A DNA stretch of 52,435 bases from JAVJPJ01 sp040217295. Its GTDB lineage: Bacteria > Pseudomonadota > Alphaproteobacteria > Rhodobacterales > Rhodobacteraceae. The notes beneath the pieces are model-generated. The model did no database searches, was not told where the DNA came from, and saw nothing but the letters and a program-made list of their open reading frames with translations. Shown here one piece after another: positions 51,634-52,435 of this stretch. How positions within the stretch are numbered: the stretch's first letter is position 1; each line of letters opens with the position of its first letter. The translations under genes were made by a program, and so were the position numbers. The DNA lies in contig CAYWTM010000008.1 in the NCBI GenBank assembly GCA_964460185.1, forward strand, positions 1 to 52,435, written 5' to 3'.

Positions 51634-52435
51634 ATGGACCCCAATCGCTTGAACGGGAAGAACATTCTGATCACCGGCGCCGGACGCGGCATGGGTGCCG
51701 CCAACGCCGTGCACTTTGCCGAGCAGGGCGCGAATGTCTGTCTTGGCGATCTGGATCTGGACGCCGCGCAAGGTATGGCGGATCAGATCAACGCCGCCGG
51801 AAACGGCAAGGCGATTGCGGTCAGGATGGATGTGACCAAGCGTGAGGACAACGCCGCCGCCGTGGCCGCCACGGTGGATGCCTTCGGAATGATCAATGTC
51901 GGCCTGTTCAACGCCGGCCTCAACAAGCCCCGTTTCTTCATGGATATCGATGAAGACAACTGGGACATGATCATGAACGTCAACACCAAGGCGATGTGGC
52001 TCGGCATGCAGGAAACCGCGCGCCAGATGATCGCCCAGGGCCCGCAGGAAAAACCCTACAAGCTGATCAACGTTGGCTCCATCGCCTCTCGCAAACCCCT
52101 GATCGATGTCACCGTTTACTGCACGTCGAAATATGGCTGTCTCGCGTTGACCCATTGCGGGGCGCTGGCGCTTTCGGAACACAATATCACTGTCAACGGT
52201 TACGCGCCCGGCGTGGTTGTCACGCCGCTTTGGGAACAGCTGGACAAGGACCTGGTGGATATCGGTTTCAAGGAAAAAGAGGGCCAAGCCTACGAGGACA
52301 TCGTCCGCGATGCTTTGCAGATCAAGCGCGTTTCCTACCCCGACGACGTAATGGGAACAGCTGCATTTCTCGCCAGCCATGACAGCGACTACATGACCGG
52401 CCAGATGATCCATATCGATGGCGGCTGGTGCATCC
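51634..52435 (+). CDS. SDR-family dehydrogenase, 3' end beyond the window
   Basis: At least 267 codons of a short-chain dehydrogenase with no stop before the window ends; only the last few residues should be missing. It shows ITGAGRGMGAANAV near residue 12, FNAGLNKPRFF near 90, the Ser of INVGSIASRKP, and the catalytic YCTSKYG. The C-terminal APGVVVTPLWEQLDKDLVDIG closely matches the SDR in the ABC operon, so the two are probably paralogues. AGGGAGGA lies upstream of the ATG. It follows the fusion regulator by 10 bases and is likely co-transcribed. Probably oxidises a sugar or polyol. Confidence 0.9.
   Translation, partial: MDPNRLNGKNILITGAGRGMGAANAVHFAEQGANVCLGDLDLDAAQGMADQINAAGNGKAIAVRMDVTKREDNAAAVAATVDAFGMINVGLFNAGLNKPRFFMDIDEDNWDMIMNVNTKAMWLGMQETARQMIAQGPQEKPYKLINVGSIASRKPLIDVTVYCTSKYGCLALTHCGALALSEHNITVNGYAPGVVVTPLWEQLDKDLVDIGFKEKEGQAYEDIVRDALQIKRVSYPDDVMGTAAFLASHDSDYMTGQMIHIDGGWCI

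Overview
The window looks like a chromosomal segment of a marine or soil Rhodobacteraceae (Roseobacter-group) alphaproteobacterium. Supporting signs are the uniformly high GC, a class I lysyl-tRNA synthetase, crotonyl-CoA carboxylase/reductase of the ethylmalonyl-CoA pathway, a complete glg cluster, a TRAP transporter, a TTAA-N7-TTAA CtrA-type box, and many small families (DUF427, DUF2783, DUF4864, DUF5665) that I associate with that group. I found no rRNA, tRNA, CRISPR array, transposase or integrase.

Layout. 0.1-0.6 kb: an XRE-type regulator in noticeably AT-richer DNA. 0.9-3.1 kb (minus): a VTT-like membrane protein, a small secreted protein and a 3-hydroxyisobutyrate-dehydrogenase-family enzyme. 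3.3-14.5 kb (plus): glgP-glgB-glgC-glgA-glgX-pgm, a complete glycogen synthesis and breakdown operon with a LacI-type operator beside its promoter. 14.5-17.8 kb (plus): a tight operon of a metallo-beta-lactamase-fold protein with a degenerate metal site, a DinB protein, an FAD monooxygenase and a DUF2783 protein. 17.8-21.4 kb (minus): a DctPQM-type TRAP transporter downstream of a 3-hydroxyanthranilate 3,4-dioxygenase. 21.5-26.5 kb: a LysR regulator and an aspartate-dehydrogenase-like enzyme, divergent from a lone molybdenum hydroxylase large subunit overlapping a DHDPS-fold lyase; a LysR-type box lies between them.

26.5-36.1 kb holds mostly small housekeeping genes: a zinc ribbon, DUF5665, an ABM monooxygenase, an orphan Flp pilin, trmL, a kinase-like unknown, an AhpD-like protein, a PNPOx-like protein, DUF427, a large beta-helix protein preceded by a CtrA-type box (possible gene-transfer-agent spike), DUF4864 and class I LysRS. 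36.2-40.6 kb (plus): TerB-like protein, polysaccharide deacetylase, PlsB-like acyltransferase and ccr with a strong terminator. 40.9-43.3 kb (plus): a retropepsin-like protease, RimK and an AstE/AspA-type deacylase, probably one peptide-ligation/modification operon. rpe follows on the minus strand.

44.2-52.4 kb is a carbohydrate or polyol uptake and oxidation locus. A ribose-type ABC transporter (periplasmic protein, two permeases, double ATPase) with an SDR dehydrogenase is divergent from a gene encoding an unusual cytoplasmic fusion of a winged-helix DNA-binding domain to a family 1 extracellular-solute-binding fold, followed by a second related SDR that runs off the window. The fusion regulator, its inverted-repeat operator candidates and the paired SDRs are the most novel-looking system here. 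Functional assignments rest on reading motifs; no database search was possible.
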